The notes under the pieces: model-generated
Databases searched by the model: none
What the model was told of the DNA's origin: nothing
What the model saw: only the letters and a program-made list of their open reading frames with translations
In this document: piece after piece, positions 25,524 through 33,436 of the stretch
Numbering within the stretch: the first letter of the stretch is position 1
Layout of the letters: each line of letters starts with the position of its first letter
Assembly (NCBI GenBank): GCA_012514505.1
Contig: JAAZAD010000144.1
Span: forward strand, 1-33,436
From: Rhodococcus sp. (in: high G+C Gram-positive bacteria)
GTDB taxonomy: Bacteria; Actinomycetota; Actinomycetes; Mycobacteriales; Mycobacteriaceae
DNA length: 33,436 bases
Direction: 5' to 3'
Made by a program: the position numbers and the translations under genes

Positions 25524-25898
25524 CTATTGGACGACGATGGTGCCCCGCATGTCGGGATGGAGCTCGCACGTGTAGTCGTACGTGCCCGGTTCGTCGAACG
25601 TGAACGTGTACGTCCCGGTCTTCATCCATGGGCTGCGCAGGACGGATTCTTCACCGTCGACGCTCTGCACGTTGTGGGTGACAGCGCCATCGTTGAATTC
25701 CCATGTGACCGTGGTGCCGGCTTCTACCGTGAGAGTGGAGGGTGAGAACGCCATCCCGGCGACCTCGACGACCGGGCCGGTTGCGGTCGTTTCGGGTTCG
25801 GTCTGCTGGTCGGCGCACCCACTCAGGGTTGTCACGGCGAGGGTCAGCGAAAGCGCCGCCACCGAAGTGAGGGTGCGTGTTCGGGAAGGTGTTGTCAT
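25524..25898 (-). CDS. Cupredoxin-domain lipoprotein
   Basis: A 124-residue exported type 1 copper protein of the plastocyanin/azurin type. The N-terminus is a lipoprotein signal with lipobox LSGC, giving Cys28 as the lipid-anchored residue. The mature domain starts after a Thr/Glu linker. Copper ligands are His75 in VTHNVQ, Cys111, His114 and Met117 in CELHPDM, the normal C-x2-H-x2-M arrangement. It would hold copper on the outer face of the membrane and pass electrons or protect against copper; the partner is unknown. The ATG at 25898 is chosen by the signal peptide. There is no Shine-Dalgarno; a -10-like TACGCT ends seven bases before the start, which suggests a leaderless mRNA. Confidence 0.92.
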   Translation of the reverse strand: MTTPSRTRTLTSVAALSLTLAVTTLSGCADQQTEPETTATGPVVEVAGMAFSPSTLTVEAGTTVTWEFNDGAVTHNVQSVDGEESVLRSPWMKTGTYTFTFDEPGTYDYTCELHPDMRGTIVVQ

Positions 25899-25957
25899 AC
25901 GGCCGAGCGTAGTCTGACGGCCACGTCTGCCAGAGCTTCGACGGTGAGGAATCAGTG

Positions 25958-27469
25958 ATGCGCTGTTACTACACGTCCGACGAGGTACGCGCAGCCGAGG
26001 CGCCCCTGATGTCGGTGTTGCCGGAGGGTGCGTTGATGCGCCGCGCCGCACACGGGCTTGCTCAGGTGGTGGCAGGAGAACTGCGGGCAGTCACCGGCGG
26101 TGTCGCGGGGCGAACGGTCACGGTTCTGGCGGGTTCCGGTGACAACGGTGGTGACGCTCTGTGGGCTGGGACGATGCTGCGCAGGCGGGGTGTGGCTGTA
26201 CGAGCTGTCCTCCTCGCACCCGAGCGTGCGCATTCTGCGGGGCTTGCTGCTTTGCAGCGTGCCGGTGGGCGGATCGTCGACGAGGTGGGGGAGCCCGACG
26301 TGGTTGTCGACGGCATCGTCGGAATCTCCGGGAAGGGTCCGTTGCGGCCGGCGGCTGCCGCCGTTGTGGCCTCGGTTCGTGCGCCGATCGTGTCGGCCGA
26401 CCTGCCCAGTGGTGTCGATCCCGATACCGGCGCGGTGGATGGTCCGGCGGTGACGGCCTCGGTCACGGTTGCGTTCGGGGCACTCAAACCGGTGCACGTA
26501 CTCGCGGCGGCGCAGTGTGGGCGCGTCGAGTTGGTCGACATCGGGTTGGACCTGGGGGAGCCGGGCATCGAAGCGTTCGACCCTGGTGACGTGGGTGCGG
26601 TGTGGCCGGTGCCCGGTCCGTTCGACGACAAGTACTCGCAGGGTGTCGTTGGCATCGCAGCAGGTAGCCCCGGGTACCCGGGGGCGGCTGTGTTGTGCGC
26701 CGGGGCTGCGGTGGCAGCCACGTCCGGCATGGTGCGGTACATGGGTTCGTGCAGCAACGAGGTGCTGGCACGGTGGCCGGAAGTGGTCGCCACGAAAGAA
26801 TTCGAGCGCGCGGGCCGGGTCCAGGCATGGGTTGTCGGGCCGGGAATCGGCACCGATCCGGCCGCGGAGCGTTCTGTCCGCGCGGTGCTGGCGGCAGATG
26901 TTCCGGTGTTGCTCGACGCCGACGCACTGACTCTGGCGGCGCAGTTCCCGGAGCTTGTGCGTGCCCGCTCTGCGCCGACGGTGTTGACGCCGCACGCAGG
27001 CGAGTTCGCTCGGCTGGCGGGTACCGCTCCCGGGCCAGACCGGGTCGGCGGAGCACGTGAACTGGCCCGAGCCTGGAATGCCACGGTGCTGTTGAAAGGG
27101 CATGCGACGGTGATCGCCGATCCGGACGGGCGCACGTGGGTGAACGACGCAGGTGGTTCGTGGGCGGCGACGGCGGGAGCGGGGGATGTGCTGTCCGGTG
27201 TGATCGGCGCACTGATGTCCACGGGTCTGCCGCCGGGCCGGGCGGCGGCGGTGGGCGCGCGAGCGCATTCGCTGGCCGCGAATCTGGCGGCACACGGCGG
27301 CGGACTGGACCTCACTGCCGGCAGTGGTACGGCACCGGTCTCGGCGAGCGCGGTGTTGTCGCAGCTCAGCGAAGCGGTTCGGGTGCTTCGCGTCGGATCC
27401 GTACCCGCACTTCAGATCGGACCCACACAGCAGGTGGCTGCGGGTGCAGTGGCAGGATCGAAACCATGA
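25958..27469 (+). CDS. nnr: Bifunctional NAD(P)H-hydrate epimerase / ADP-dependent dehydratase
   Basis: This enzyme repairs hydrated NADH and NADPH. The N-terminal epimerase (NnrE/YjeF-N) domain covers about residues 1-215, with the phosphate loop GSGDNGGDA at 59-67 and [13 protein letters not shown]. The C-terminal dehydratase (NnrD, ribokinase-like) domain runs from about residue 225 to 470. It has [47 protein letters not shown] and [14 protein letters not shown]; the Asp of the last motif is the catalytic acid. The ATG at 25958 is favoured over the GTG one codon earlier by spacing from GGTGAGGA. Both domains look intact at 503 residues. The stop overlaps the alr start as ATGA, so the two are coupled. 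Confidence 0.95.
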   Translation: MRCYYTSDEVRAAEAPLMSVLPEGALMRRAAHGLAQVVAGELRAVTGGVAGRTVTVLAGSGDNGGDALWAGTMLRRRGVAVRAVLLAPERAHSAGLAALQRAGGRIVDEVGEPDVVVDGIVGISGKGPLRPAAAAVVASVRAPIVSADLPSGVDPDTGAVDGPAVTASVTVAFGALKPVHVLAAAQCGRVELVDIGLDLGEPGIEAFDPGDVGAVWPVPGPFDDKYSQGVVGIAAGSPGYPGAAVLCAGAAVAATSGMVRYMGSCSNEVLARWPEVVATKEFERAGRVQAWVVGPGIGTDPAAERSVRAVLAADVPVLLDADALTLAAQFPELVRARSAPTVLTPHAGEFARLAGTAPGPDRVGGARELARAWNATVLLKGHATVIADPDGRTWVNDAGGSWAATAGAGDVLSGVIGALMSTGLPPGRAAAVGARAHSLAANLAAHGGGLDLTAGSGTAPVSASAVLSQLSEAVRVLRVGSVPALQIGPTQQVAAGAVAGSKP

Positions 27470-28668
27470 CGCTTGCTCGGCCCGTTTCGTCGGGGGATTC
27501 GCCTCGACCACCTTTCGGAACCCAGACGTTGCCGCAGGCGGAGGCGGTGGTCGACCTCGCCGCGATCGAACACAACGTGCGAGTGCTCCGTGAGAAGGCC
27601 GGAAACGCTGCCATGATGGCCGTCGTCAAGGCCGACGGTTACAACCACGGTGCGGTCGCCGTGTCGAAGGCCGCTCTCCGTGCGGGCGCTCGTGAATTGG
27701 GCGTGACGACGCTGGCGGAGGCATTGGAACTGCGCGCCGCAGGAATCGACGTGCCAGTGCTGGCCTGGTTGCACACGGTGGACGCAGACTTCGGTCCGGC
27801 GATCGACGCGAACGTGGAATTGGGTATCTGCTCGCCCCGGCATCTGGCGTCGGTGATTTCGGCCGCGCGTGACGTGGGCAGGACGGCCACGATCACGGTG
27901 AAGGTCGACACCGGGCTCAACCGAAACGGGGTCTCGCGCTCCGAGTGGGATCGGGTCTGCGACGACATCGGCCGGGCTCAGGCAGAGGGGAGCGTGCGTT
28001 TGCGCGGCGTTTTCTCTCACCTGGCGTGCGCCGACGAGCCGGATCACCCGGTCACCGACACCCAGCGTGAGCGTCTCGAAGGTGCGGTCGCAGATCTGTC
28101 GCGCATCGGTCTCGCGCCGGAGGTGGTGCACATGTCGAACTCTGCGGCCACGTTGACGCGGCCGGATCTGCGATTCGACATGGTGCGTCCCGGAATTGCG
28201 GTGTACGGATTGTCGCCGATACCTGAACAGGGCGAGTTCGGACTGCGGCCGGCGATGACTCTGCGTACCCGTGTCGCCTTGGTGAAGAAGGTCCGTGCGG
28301 GTGAGGGCGTCTCGTACGGACATCAGTGGATCGCACCACGTGACACGACAGTGGCGCTGCTGCCGTTCGGCTACGCAGACGGTCTCCCACGCATTCTGAG
28401 CGGTCGGTTCGAGGTGCAACTGGGTGACGACCGCCGGCCCGGAGTGGGGCGCGTGTGCATGGATCAGGTGGTCGTGGATCTCGGTCCGGACGGGGGCGGG
28501 GTGAAGGAAGGCGACTCCGCGGTGTTCTTCGGAAACGGTGACCTCGGTGAACCCCACGCCCAGGAATGGGCGGACAAGCTCGAGACGATCCACTACGAGG
28601 TCGTGACCGGAGTGCGCGGCCGGACGGTGCGCACCTATGTCGATTCGGCTGCGAAGGGTAATTCGTGA
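27466..28668 (+). CDS. alr: Alanine racemase
   Basis: A PLP-dependent enzyme that makes D-alanine for peptidoglycan. The 400-residue protein has the PLP lysine Lys55 in [12 protein letters not shown] in the N-terminal barrel. The second catalytic base is Tyr284 in SYGHQW in the C-terminal beta domain. Other family segments are [31 protein letters not shown] and [13 protein letters not shown]. The reading frame continues upstream through nnr, but the ATG at 27466 overlaps the nnr stop and gives a normal N-terminus of about 28 residues before the barrel. The stop overlaps the start region of tsaE. Confidence 0.97.
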   Translation: MTLARPVSSGDSPRPPFGTQTLPQAEAVVDLAAIEHNVRVLREKAGNAAMMAVVKADGYNHGAVAVSKAALRAGARELGVTTLAEALELRAAGIDVPVLAWLHTVDADFGPAIDANVELGICSPRHLASVISAARDVGRTATITVKVDTGLNRNGVSRSEWDRVCDDIGRAQAEGSVRLRGVFSHLACADEPDHPVTDTQRERLEGAVADLSRIGLAPEVVHMSNSAATLTRPDLRFDMVRPGIAVYGLSPIPEQGEFGLRPAMTLRTRVALVKKVRAGEGVSYGHQWIAPRDTTVALLPFGYADGLPRILSGRFEVQLGDDRRPGVGRVCMDQVVVDLGPDGGGVKEGDSAVFFGNGDLGEPHAQEWADKLETIHYEVVTGVRGRTVRTYVDSAAKGNS

Positions 28669-29156
28669 TGTCCGCCGATCGGATTCCGCTTCCCGATGTG
28701 GGCGACGTGGTCCTCGACACGGTGGAAGACACAGAAGCATTCGGGCGCCGGCTCGCACACTCGTTCTCTGCCGGTGACCTGGTGGTGCTGGCGGGTCCGC
28801 TGGGTGCGGGCAAGACTGCGCTCACTCGCGGGATCGCTGCCGGGTTGGGGGTCCAGGGCAGAGTCACCTCGCCGACGTTCGTGATCGCACGGGCTCACGC
28901 GCCCGGCGAGCGGCCCGATGGCAGGCCTCCAGTGGGGATGGTGCACGTCGACGCCTATCGGCTCGGCGACAGCGGCCCGCACGCGCTGGACGAGTTGGAC
29001 GCTCTCGATCTGGATACCGACCTGACCGCTGCAGTGGTCGTCGTCGAGTGGGGCGAAGGGGTCGTCGAGCACCTGGCGGAACGGCATCTGCGGATCACCT
29101 TGCAACGCGAACCCGAATCGGATGTGCGTACTGCCCGGTGGGAGTGGGTTTCCTGA
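28668..29156 (+). CDS. tsaE: tRNA t6A biosynthesis ATPase TsaE
   Basis: TsaE is the small ATPase that resets the TsaB-TsaD complex during synthesis of threonylcarbamoyl-adenosine at tRNA position 37. The protein is 162 residues. The P-loop is GPLGAGKT at 43-50, followed by VTSPTFVIARAH (switch region) and the HVDAYRL motif. VVVVEWGEGVVEHL forms the Walker B-like strand with the conserved WGE. The ATG at 28668 shares a base with the alr stop (TGATG). A GTG at 28665 is one codon earlier and equally possible. GAAGGG lies upstream. It is followed by tsaB after 51 bases. Confidence 0.94.
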   Translation: MSADRIPLPDVGDVVLDTVEDTEAFGRRLAHSFSAGDLVVLAGPLGAGKTALTRGIAAGLGVQGRVTSPTFVIARAHAPGERPDGRPPVGMVHVDAYRLGDSGPHALDELDALDLDTDLTAAVVVVEWGEGVVEHLAERHLRITLQREPESDVRTARWEWVS

Positions 29157-29193
29157 CCGGGGTGCGCGGGTCGGCCGGGTTCTGAGCGGCAGG

Positions 29194-29208
29194 TACTCTC
29201 AGATACCG
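29194..29208 (+). promoter_or_regulatory. -10 element for a possibly leaderless tsaB
   Basis: TACTCT at 29194-29199 is eight bases before the tsaB GTG, and no Shine-Dalgarno sequence is present. It would give tsaB-rimI-tsaD their own leaderless transcript in addition to read-through from tsaE. Confidence 0.45.
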
Positions 29209-29852
29209 TGCTTGTTCTCGCGATCGACACGTCCACGCCCACGGTGACGGCCGGTGTTGTCGATGTGTCACCCGATTCCGTGCAGGTCGTCGCCACGCGC
29301 ATCACCGTCGACGCCCGAGCGCATGCAGAAGTTCTGACGCCGCGAATCATGGAGTGCCTGGCCGAGGCTTCGGCGACTCCGGCGGATCTCGGCGCGGTCG
29401 TCGTGGGCGTCGGCCCGGGCCCGTTCACCGGTTTGCGTGTGGGAATGGCCACGGCGGCAGCGTTCGCGGATGCGCTGGGCATCCCCGTCCACGGGGTGTG
29501 CAGTCTCGACGCCATCGCCGTTCAGGTGGGCAGCGATCGCGACCTGCTGGTGGTCACGGATGCTCGTCGTCGTGAGGTGTACTGGGCGCGCTACTCGGGT
29601 GGTGTTCGGATCGAGGGTCCGGGTGTGGTCAAACCCGCCGAACTCGAATCCGCCCCCTCCGAGGTCATTGCCGGCTCGCCGTCACATGTGGACTTCTTCG
29701 ACCTCCCCGTCGAACCGGTGGAGACGCCTTCTCCGGCCGGGCTTGTCGAAGTTGCACGGGCGGCGTTGTTCTCTACGGCCGAGCCCGAGCCTCTCGTGCC
29801 GCTCTACCTGCGGCGGCCGGACGCCGTTGCACTGGCGGATCGCAAGAAATGA
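29208..29852 (+). CDS. tsaB: tRNA t6A biosynthesis protein TsaB
   Basis: TsaB is the inactive ASKHA-fold partner of TsaD and scaffolds the t6A complex. The 214-residue product begins MLVLAIDTSTPTVTAGV. It contains the family motif VGVGPGPFTGLRVGMATA at about residues 65-82 and VTDARRREVYWARY in the middle. Metal-binding His residues present in TsaD are missing, as expected for TsaB. The start is a GTG without Shine-Dalgarno; the first residues match the family, so the start is secure. Its stop overlaps rimI as ATGA. Confidence 0.95.
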   Translation: MLVLAIDTSTPTVTAGVVDVSPDSVQVVATRITVDARAHAEVLTPRIMECLAEASATPADLGAVVVGVGPGPFTGLRVGMATAAAFADALGIPVHGVCSLDAIAVQVGSDRDLLVVTDARRREVYWARYSGGVRIEGPGVVKPAELESAPSEVIAGSPSHVDFFDLPVEPVETPSPAGLVEVARAALFSTAEPEPLVPLYLRRPDAVALADRKK

Positions 29853-30328
29853 CATTCGACGTGGTTCCGATGGTGGCTGCCGACGCGGAGCGGTGCGCGG
29901 AACTGGAAGACATGCTCTTCGCCGGGGACGGTCCGTGGAGTGCCAACGCTTTCCGGGCCGAACTGGCCGCACCTCACATCCGTTACGTGGTTGCGCGGGA
30001 CGGGGCGGATCGAGTGATCGCCTACGGCGGGATTGCCCTGTTGGGCAACGACTCGCACCCCGAAGCCGAGATCCACACGATCGGCGCCGATCCCGCGATT
30101 CAGCGGCAAGGCGTCGGCGGGGCATTGCTGGACGAGCTTCTGCGAATCGCCGACCGCAGAGGTGGACCGGTGTTTCTCGAGGTGCGTACCGACAACACTG
30201 CTGCCATCGCCCTGTATCGGCGTGAGGGTTTCGACGTCGTCGGGACCAGAAAGCACTACTACCAGCCGAGCGGCGCCGATGCTTTCACGATGCGGCGCCC
30301 GGCTCCAGCGCAGGAGGTTCGATCGTGA
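29849..30328 (+). CDS. rimI: Ribosomal-protein-alanine N-acetyltransferase
   Basis: A GNAT-fold acetyltransferase of 159 residues, in the position and with the sequence of RimI, which acetylates the N-terminal alanine of ribosomal protein S18. The acetyl-CoA pyrophosphate loop is [14 protein letters not shown] near residues 85-98, after the strand [41 protein letters not shown] is the typical C-terminal half with the catalytic Tyr region. The ATG overlaps the tsaB stop, and its stop overlaps the tsaD GTG, so all three are translationally coupled. The actual peptide substrates of the actinobacterial enzymes are broader than S18 in some reports. Confidence 0.94.
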   Translation: MTFDVVPMVAADAERCAELEDMLFAGDGPWSANAFRAELAAPHIRYVVARDGADRVIAYGGIALLGNDSHPEAEIHTIGADPAIQRQGVGGALLDELLRIADRRGGPVFLEVRTDNTAAIALYRREGFDVVGTRKHYYQPSGADAFTMRRPAPAQEVRS

Positions 30329-31359
30329 TCGTCATGGGTATCGAGAGTTCTTGTGACGAGACCGGTGTCGGTGTCGTCCGCTGGAACGACGACGGCACCT
30401 GCGAACTGCTCGCCGACGAGGTTGCGTCGAGCGTCGATCAGCACGCTCGGTTCGGTGGGGTCGTGCCCGAGGTCGCCTCGCGTGCGCATCTCGAAGCGAT
30501 CGTTCCGACGATGCGACGTGCGCTCGCCGTCGCCGGGATCACCAAGCCCGACGCGCTGGCCGTGACCATCGGGCCGGGTCTTGCCGGAGCCCTGTTGGTC
30601 GGTGTTGCGGCTGCCAAAGCGTATGCCGCGGCCTGGGATGTGCCCTTCTACGCGGTGAACCATCTCGGCGGGCACGTCGCCGTCGACACTCTGGAACACG
30701 GCCCGATGCCTCCGTGCGTGGCTCTTCTGGTCTCCGGTGGGCACACACACCTCCTGCATGTCGACGATCTCGCCAAACCGATCGTCGAACTCGGTACGAC
30801 AGTGGACGATGCCGCGGGCGAGGCATTCGACAAGGTGGCGCGGTTACTGGGACTCGGTTTCCCGGGAGGGCCGGCACTGGACGCTGCAGCACAGGCTGGA
30901 GACGCGTCGGCGATCACGTTTCCTCGCGGCATGATCAGGCCGCAGGATTCTCGTCACGACTTTTCGTTCTCCGGAGTCAAGACGGCTGTCGCACGGCACG
31001 TCGAGTCCGCGCAGCGTGCCGGCGAACCGGTGTCGATCCCGAATGTTGCCGCTGCCTTCCAGGAAGCTGTCGCGGACGTGCTCACGATGAAGGCGGTCCG
31101 AGCGGCAACGGACGTGGGAGTCGACACCCTGGTATTGGGCGGCGGCGCAACGGCGAACTCGCGGATCAGAGCGTTGGCGGAGGAGCGCTGCGCAGCCGCA
31201 GGATTGACGCTGCGCGTGCCGAAGCCCCGACTGTGCACCGACAACGGTGTGATGATCGCATCGCTCGGTGCCCACCTCATCGCGGGTGGAGCCGTGCCGT
31301 CACCGCTGACCGCGGGGAGCGATCCAGGATTGTCGGTCGCAACGAGTCAGATCGTCTGA
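30325..31359 (+). CDS. tsaD: tRNA N6-adenosine threonylcarbamoyltransferase TsaD
   Basis: TsaD transfers the threonylcarbamoyl group to A37 of ANN-decoding tRNAs. The 344-residue protein starts [15 protein letters not shown] after two extra codons from the GTG. The metal ligands are His113 and His117 in [10 protein letters not shown]. Nucleotide-site motifs include [31 protein letters not shown] and [13 protein letters not shown]. The C-terminal TDNGVMIA carries the last metal Asp. AGGAGG lies seven bases upstream of the GTG, and GTGA couples it to rimI. With tsaE and tsaB, three of the four core t6A proteins are here; tsaC is not in the window. Confidence 0.97.
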   Translation: MIVMGIESSCDETGVGVVRWNDDGTCELLADEVASSVDQHARFGGVVPEVASRAHLEAIVPTMRRALAVAGITKPDALAVTIGPGLAGALLVGVAAAKAYAAAWDVPFYAVNHLGGHVAVDTLEHGPMPPCVALLVSGGHTHLLHVDDLAKPIVELGTTVDDAAGEAFDKVARLLGLGFPGGPALDAAAQAGDASAITFPRGMIRPQDSRHDFSFSGVKTAVARHVESAQRAGEPVSIPNVAAAFQEAVADVLTMKAVRAATDVGVDTLVLGGGATANSRIRALAEERCAAAGLTLRVPKPRLCTDNGVMIASLGAHLIAGGAVPSPLTAGSDPGLSVATSQIV

Positions 31360-31387
31360 CGGGACTCGACTCGAAGGCCTTGCCGGA

Positions 31388-32929
31388 TCAACCGGGCGGC
31401 GGGGGCGTGTCCGTCTCGGGCGGCAGGCTCGTGGTCGGGATGGAGTTCTGCTGCTGCACCCTCGGTCCGGGCTCCTTGGAGGTCGGGTCGAGAGTTTGCG
31501 ACCTCGCACCGGAAGAACCATTACCGTTCCGGTCAGGAAGCGACGGTGAATTTTCTGGGGGCTCCGGCCAGAACGTCGGGATGTCGGGCCACTCGAATTC
31601 CGGCCAGCCGGGCAGAGACGGTGAGCTTTCCGTCGTGGACGGCGTCGTGGTGGTGGGCGGTGTGCTCTCCGGCGTCGTCGAGGACGACGGTGGCGTGGTC
31701 GACGGTGTGGTCGTGGTGAAGTCCTGCGTGGTCGGCAGTGGATCGGCCGTCCACGAATAGGGCAGGTCCGGGATGACCGTGGTGGTCACGATGATGTTGG
31801 ATTCCGCGGGGGCCGGCGTCACGTCGTCGTCGGAGGACGTCCCGGTCGCCTCGGTGGTGCTCGAGGTCGACTTCGCCGTGGTCTGTGCGGATTCGGTACT
31901 GGCGGGAGCGACGCTCGGGTCCTCGGCCGGTGTCAACGCATTCACGCTGTAGCCGAACACCAGACCGCCCACGATGAGCGCGCCGATCAGAGCCCCGGTG
32001 GCCTTGGCTGCGGGGCTGGTCCTGACAGCTTCTGCCGCTCCGACTGCCGGGTAGGCCGTGACCGCCCCGGTGGATGCCAACAGTGCTGCACCCTTGGCGG
32101 TGGCTGTGTCCGGCTCCGCGACGGCGATGATGTGGGCGTCGATCGAATCGACCATGGTGCGTGCGACGCCGTGGATGCGGGCTCCGCCACCGACAAGAGC
32201 GATTGCCTCCGGCTTTCGAGGGGCGTTCGAGACGGAGGTACGGACCACGCGCGCAAGGTCGCGCATGACGGGGGCAATGATCTCGTCGAAGGTGCTCGAT
32301 GTGATCTCGACCGAGCCACCACCGGCATGGTCCGCGTCGACGAAGGACGTCGAATCGGCCGACAGTTGCTCCTTGGCGCCGCGGCACCGGGCTCGTAGGT
32401 CGCCTTCGTCCACGAGGCGCCGCGCCGACGGGCGCAGTGCTGCCAGGGCGTGGTCGTAGACGAGGCCGTCGACGACATCACCGCTCACGGCCGATGATCG
32501 TGTCGAATGCAGGACGGTGCCGTCGATCTGGTCGATGACGGACACACCGGTTCCGGACGCACCGACGTCGACGATCGCGACGGTCGCGTATTGCGCAACT
32601 TCGCCGGTGTGACGCAGGTATGCGAGTGTTGCCTCGGTTTCGGGGACGAGGTGGACTCGGCGTCGACTGCGGGCCAGCGCATTCTTGATGACAAGGTGCT
32701 GCTCGTCCGTGCGGTACGTGACGGCGATGGCGTCGGGGGTGGTGGGGTTGGTCGGTACCTGCGTGGTCATCAGGCCGATGGACGAACGGACGAGATCCCC
32801 CGTGTCGGTGTGCGCTTGGTCCGCCGACATGTAGCGGTACTCGATGTCCTGGGCGCCGTTGGTGTGACGCGTGAGCAGGGCAGAGCCGACCCCAGCGGAT
32901 CCGGTTGCGATTCCTAGCGAAATGCTCAC
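31388..32929 (-). CDS. Membrane-anchored Hsp70-like (ASKHA-fold) protein
   Basis: A 513-residue protein with three parts. Residues 1-300 resemble an Hsp70 nucleotide-binding domain: VAIVDVGASGTGVSVID is the phosphate-2 loop, LVPETEATLAYL the linker helix, and AIALVGGGARIHGV the adenosine motif. The phosphate-1 loop is altered (GIATGSAGVGSALL). A single transmembrane helix lies at about residues 310-330. The rest is extracytoplasmic and disordered, rich in Thr, Ser and Pro, with a Trp/Pro/Glu segment near residue 450 and a proline-rich end. There is no substrate-binding domain, so it is not a normal DnaK. The GTG at 32929 has GGAGG upstream. It is divergent from groES across 500 bases. I do not know its function. 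Confidence 0.82.
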   Translation of the reverse strand: MSISLGIATGSAGVGSALLTRHTNGAQDIEYRYMSADQAHTDTGDLVRSSIGLMTTQVPTNPTTPDAIAVTYRTDEQHLVIKNALARSRRRVHLVPETEATLAYLRHTGEVAQYATVAIVDVGASGTGVSVIDQIDGTVLHSTRSSAVSGDVVDGLVYDHALAALRPSARRLVDEGDLRARCRGAKEQLSADSTSFVDADHAGGGSVEITSSTFDEIIAPVMRDLARVVRTSVSNAPRKPEAIALVGGGARIHGVARTMVDSIDAHIIAVAEPDTATAKGAALLASTGAVTAYPAVGAAEAVRTSPAAKATGALIGALIVGGLVFGYSVNALTPAEDPSVAPASTESAQTTAKSTSSTTEATGTSSDDDVTPAPAESNIIVTTTVIPDLPYSWTADPLPTTQDFTTTTPSTTPPSSSTTPESTPPTTTTPSTTESSPSLPGWPEFEWPDIPTFWPEPPENSPSLPDRNGNGSSGARSQTLDPTSKEPGPRVQQQNSIPTTSLPPETDTPPPPG

Positions 32930-33036
32930 TGCTCACCTCCTCACGTCTGGCCACTGGTCGCGTCGGCGCCCGGTGGGCACTTCCGCCGCGAGACTTGGTG
33001 CCGTTCGCAGCGTGACGTTGCCCGTTAATCGGGCGC

Positions 33037-33053
33037 TGTTACCCGAATGTTAC
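33037..33053. promoter_or_regulatory. Direct TGTTAC repeats upstream of the Hsp70-like gene
   Basis: TGTTAC occurs at 33037-33042 and 33048-33053, one helical turn apart (11 bases). On the minus strand this reads GTAACA twice, the general form reported for MtrA-type response-regulator sites in actinobacteria. It lies about 110 bases upstream of the Hsp70-like GTG. Regulator identity is a guess. Confidence 0.3.
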
Positions 33054-33240
33054 AGAATCTTGTGCTATTTCGCGCCTCGATTACGGTCCGGCGCGGCGTG
33101 TTGTGTGCTTGATCGTGGGCGTTACCTGCAGGGCACGGGAGTCGAAAGTATTTCGGAAAAAGTTGGGGTTAACGGTGCGGTAGGGGTAAATGTCCATAAA
33201 TCGGCGTAATGAAACCCGTCGGTAATGTGGCCGTCCGTAA

Positions 33241-33256
33241 TGTGCAAGTGGTCACT
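33241..33256. promoter_or_regulatory. CRP/GlxR-like site
   Basis: TGTGC-N6-TCACT matches the TGTGA-N6-TCACA consensus of CRP-family regulators except for the innermost left and outermost right base. It also contains the small palindrome AAGTG-GT-CACTT. It lies in the AT-rich stretch before groES. Confidence 0.35.
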
Positions 33257-33303
33257 TCGTAATCAAAAAATGGCGCAGCTTACAAAGCGGTGAGCGCCGC
33301 CCC

Positions 33304-33349
33304 CCTGTGAGTGGTTAGCGAGTCCAGAAGGTCGTCAACCACTCACAGG
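33304..33349. repeat. Perfect inverted repeat just upstream of CIRCE
   Basis: CCTGTGAGTGGTT (33304-33316) and AACCACTCACAGG (33337-33349) are perfectly complementary over 13 bases, with a 20-base spacer. It ends 21 bases before CIRCE. There is no gene just upstream on the plus strand that needs a terminator, and no T-tract follows. An operator or a small structured RNA are both possible. Confidence 0.6.
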
Positions 33350-33362
33350 CGCCAGCCTGCAC

Positions 33363-33397
33363 CTTGAGCGTTGGCACTCTCACGTATAGAGTGCCAA
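33363..33397 (+). promoter_or_regulatory. CIRCE operator and groES promoter
   Basis: TTGGCACTC (33371-33379), nine bases, then GAGTGCCAA (33389-33397) is the CIRCE inverted repeat bound by HrcA, with one symmetrical change from the TTAGCACTC consensus. CTTGAG (33363-33368) and TATAGA (33385-33390), 16 bases apart, form a probable promoter, and the -10 overlaps the right arm. HrcA binding would block transcription until heat shock. By known gene order the target is groES, which lies outside the window. Confidence 0.9.
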
Positions 33398-33436
33398 GTG
33401 GCGCCGCTCGAGCTCCGGCACCCGCGACGACGGGGC

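Larger units (their letters stand above)
32930..33436. other. Intergenic region between the Hsp70-like gene and groES
   Basis: About 500 bases with no credible gene. The right-hand half of the gap (33130-33290) is clearly richer in A and T than the rest of the window. From left to right it holds two TGTTAC repeats, four GTAAT motifs at 33206, 33222, 33237 and 33259, a CRP-like site, a perfect 13-base inverted repeat, and CIRCE with the groES promoter. The groES start codon lies beyond the right edge. Confidence 0.6.

Noticed and set aside
27136-27465. Upstream extension of the alr frame inside nnr
   Set aside because: It overlaps the conserved dehydratase domain of nnr in another frame and is Gly/Arg-rich; the ATG at 27466 in an ATGA overlap is the natural start.
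32871-33209. 112-codon plus-strand frame between the Hsp70-like gene and groES
   Set aside because: It begins inside the antisense of the Hsp70-like start, has no family resemblance, and crosses the repeat-rich regulatory region; it is a chance frame in GC-rich DNA.

Overview
The window is high-GC actinobacterial chromosome. GTG and TTG starts, many ATGA/GTGA stop-start overlaps, a CIRCE element and a type VII secretion (ESX) locus all point to a mycolic-acid actinomycete. I infer Nocardiaceae, most likely Rhodococcus. The gene order follows the Mycobacterium tuberculosis segment from rpoA to groES: rpoA, rplQ, truA, the ESX-4 genes, an Rv3446c-type gene, esxU, esxT, rplM, rpsI, glmM, Rv3440c- and Rv3439c-type genes, an Rv3438-type hydrolase, glmS, nnr, alr, tsaE, tsaB, rimI, tsaD and groES. 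These gene assignments come from reading the proteins; the synteny comparison is from memory.

Layout. (1) 1-1723: the end of the ribosomal-protein/rpoA operon and truA, with a strong hairpin between rplQ and the conserved part of truA. (2) 1826-4730: a redox island with two NAD(P)H-dependent FMN reductases flanking a divergent acyl-CoA dehydrogenase/TetR pair that shares a palindromic operator candidate. (3) 4738-17424: a complete ESX-4-type secretion locus with eccE, eccB, mycP, eccD, eccC, an Rv3446c-type membrane protein and two WXG100 genes. Unlike the M. tuberculosis ESX-4 locus, it has eccE. (4) 17449-20127: rplM, rpsI and glmM, separated by hairpins. (5) 20220-22677: three overlapping small-to-large genes. 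The first looks like an EspC/WXG-type helical protein, the second is a 655-residue protein with an N-terminal W-x-G motif and Pro-rich and acidic regions, and the third is a 66-residue unknown. They are candidate type VII partners or substrates. (6) 22684-25898: an alpha/beta-hydrolase-fold protein without its nucleophile serine, divergent glmS, and a copper lipoprotein. (7) 25958-31359: a run of genes for metabolite repair (nnr), D-alanine supply (alr) and tRNA t6A synthesis with ribosomal-protein acetylation (tsaE, tsaB, rimI, tsaD). Most are translationally coupled. (8) 31388-33436: a single-pass membrane protein with an Hsp70-like cytoplasmic domain, divergent from the groES promoter. The groES promoter is marked by a CIRCE operator, and the window stops before the groES start codon.

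Functionally, glmM and glmS bracket the amino-sugar route to UDP-GlcNAc, and alr adds the D-alanine branch of peptidoglycan synthesis. The ESX-4 genes form the membrane machine. The most unusual content is the three-gene set after glmM, the two membrane-anchored degenerate actin/Hsp70-like proteins (15215-16645 and 31388-32929), and a regulatory region of about 500 bases before groES rich in repeats. No tRNA, rRNA, CRISPR array, insertion sequence or prophage was seen.
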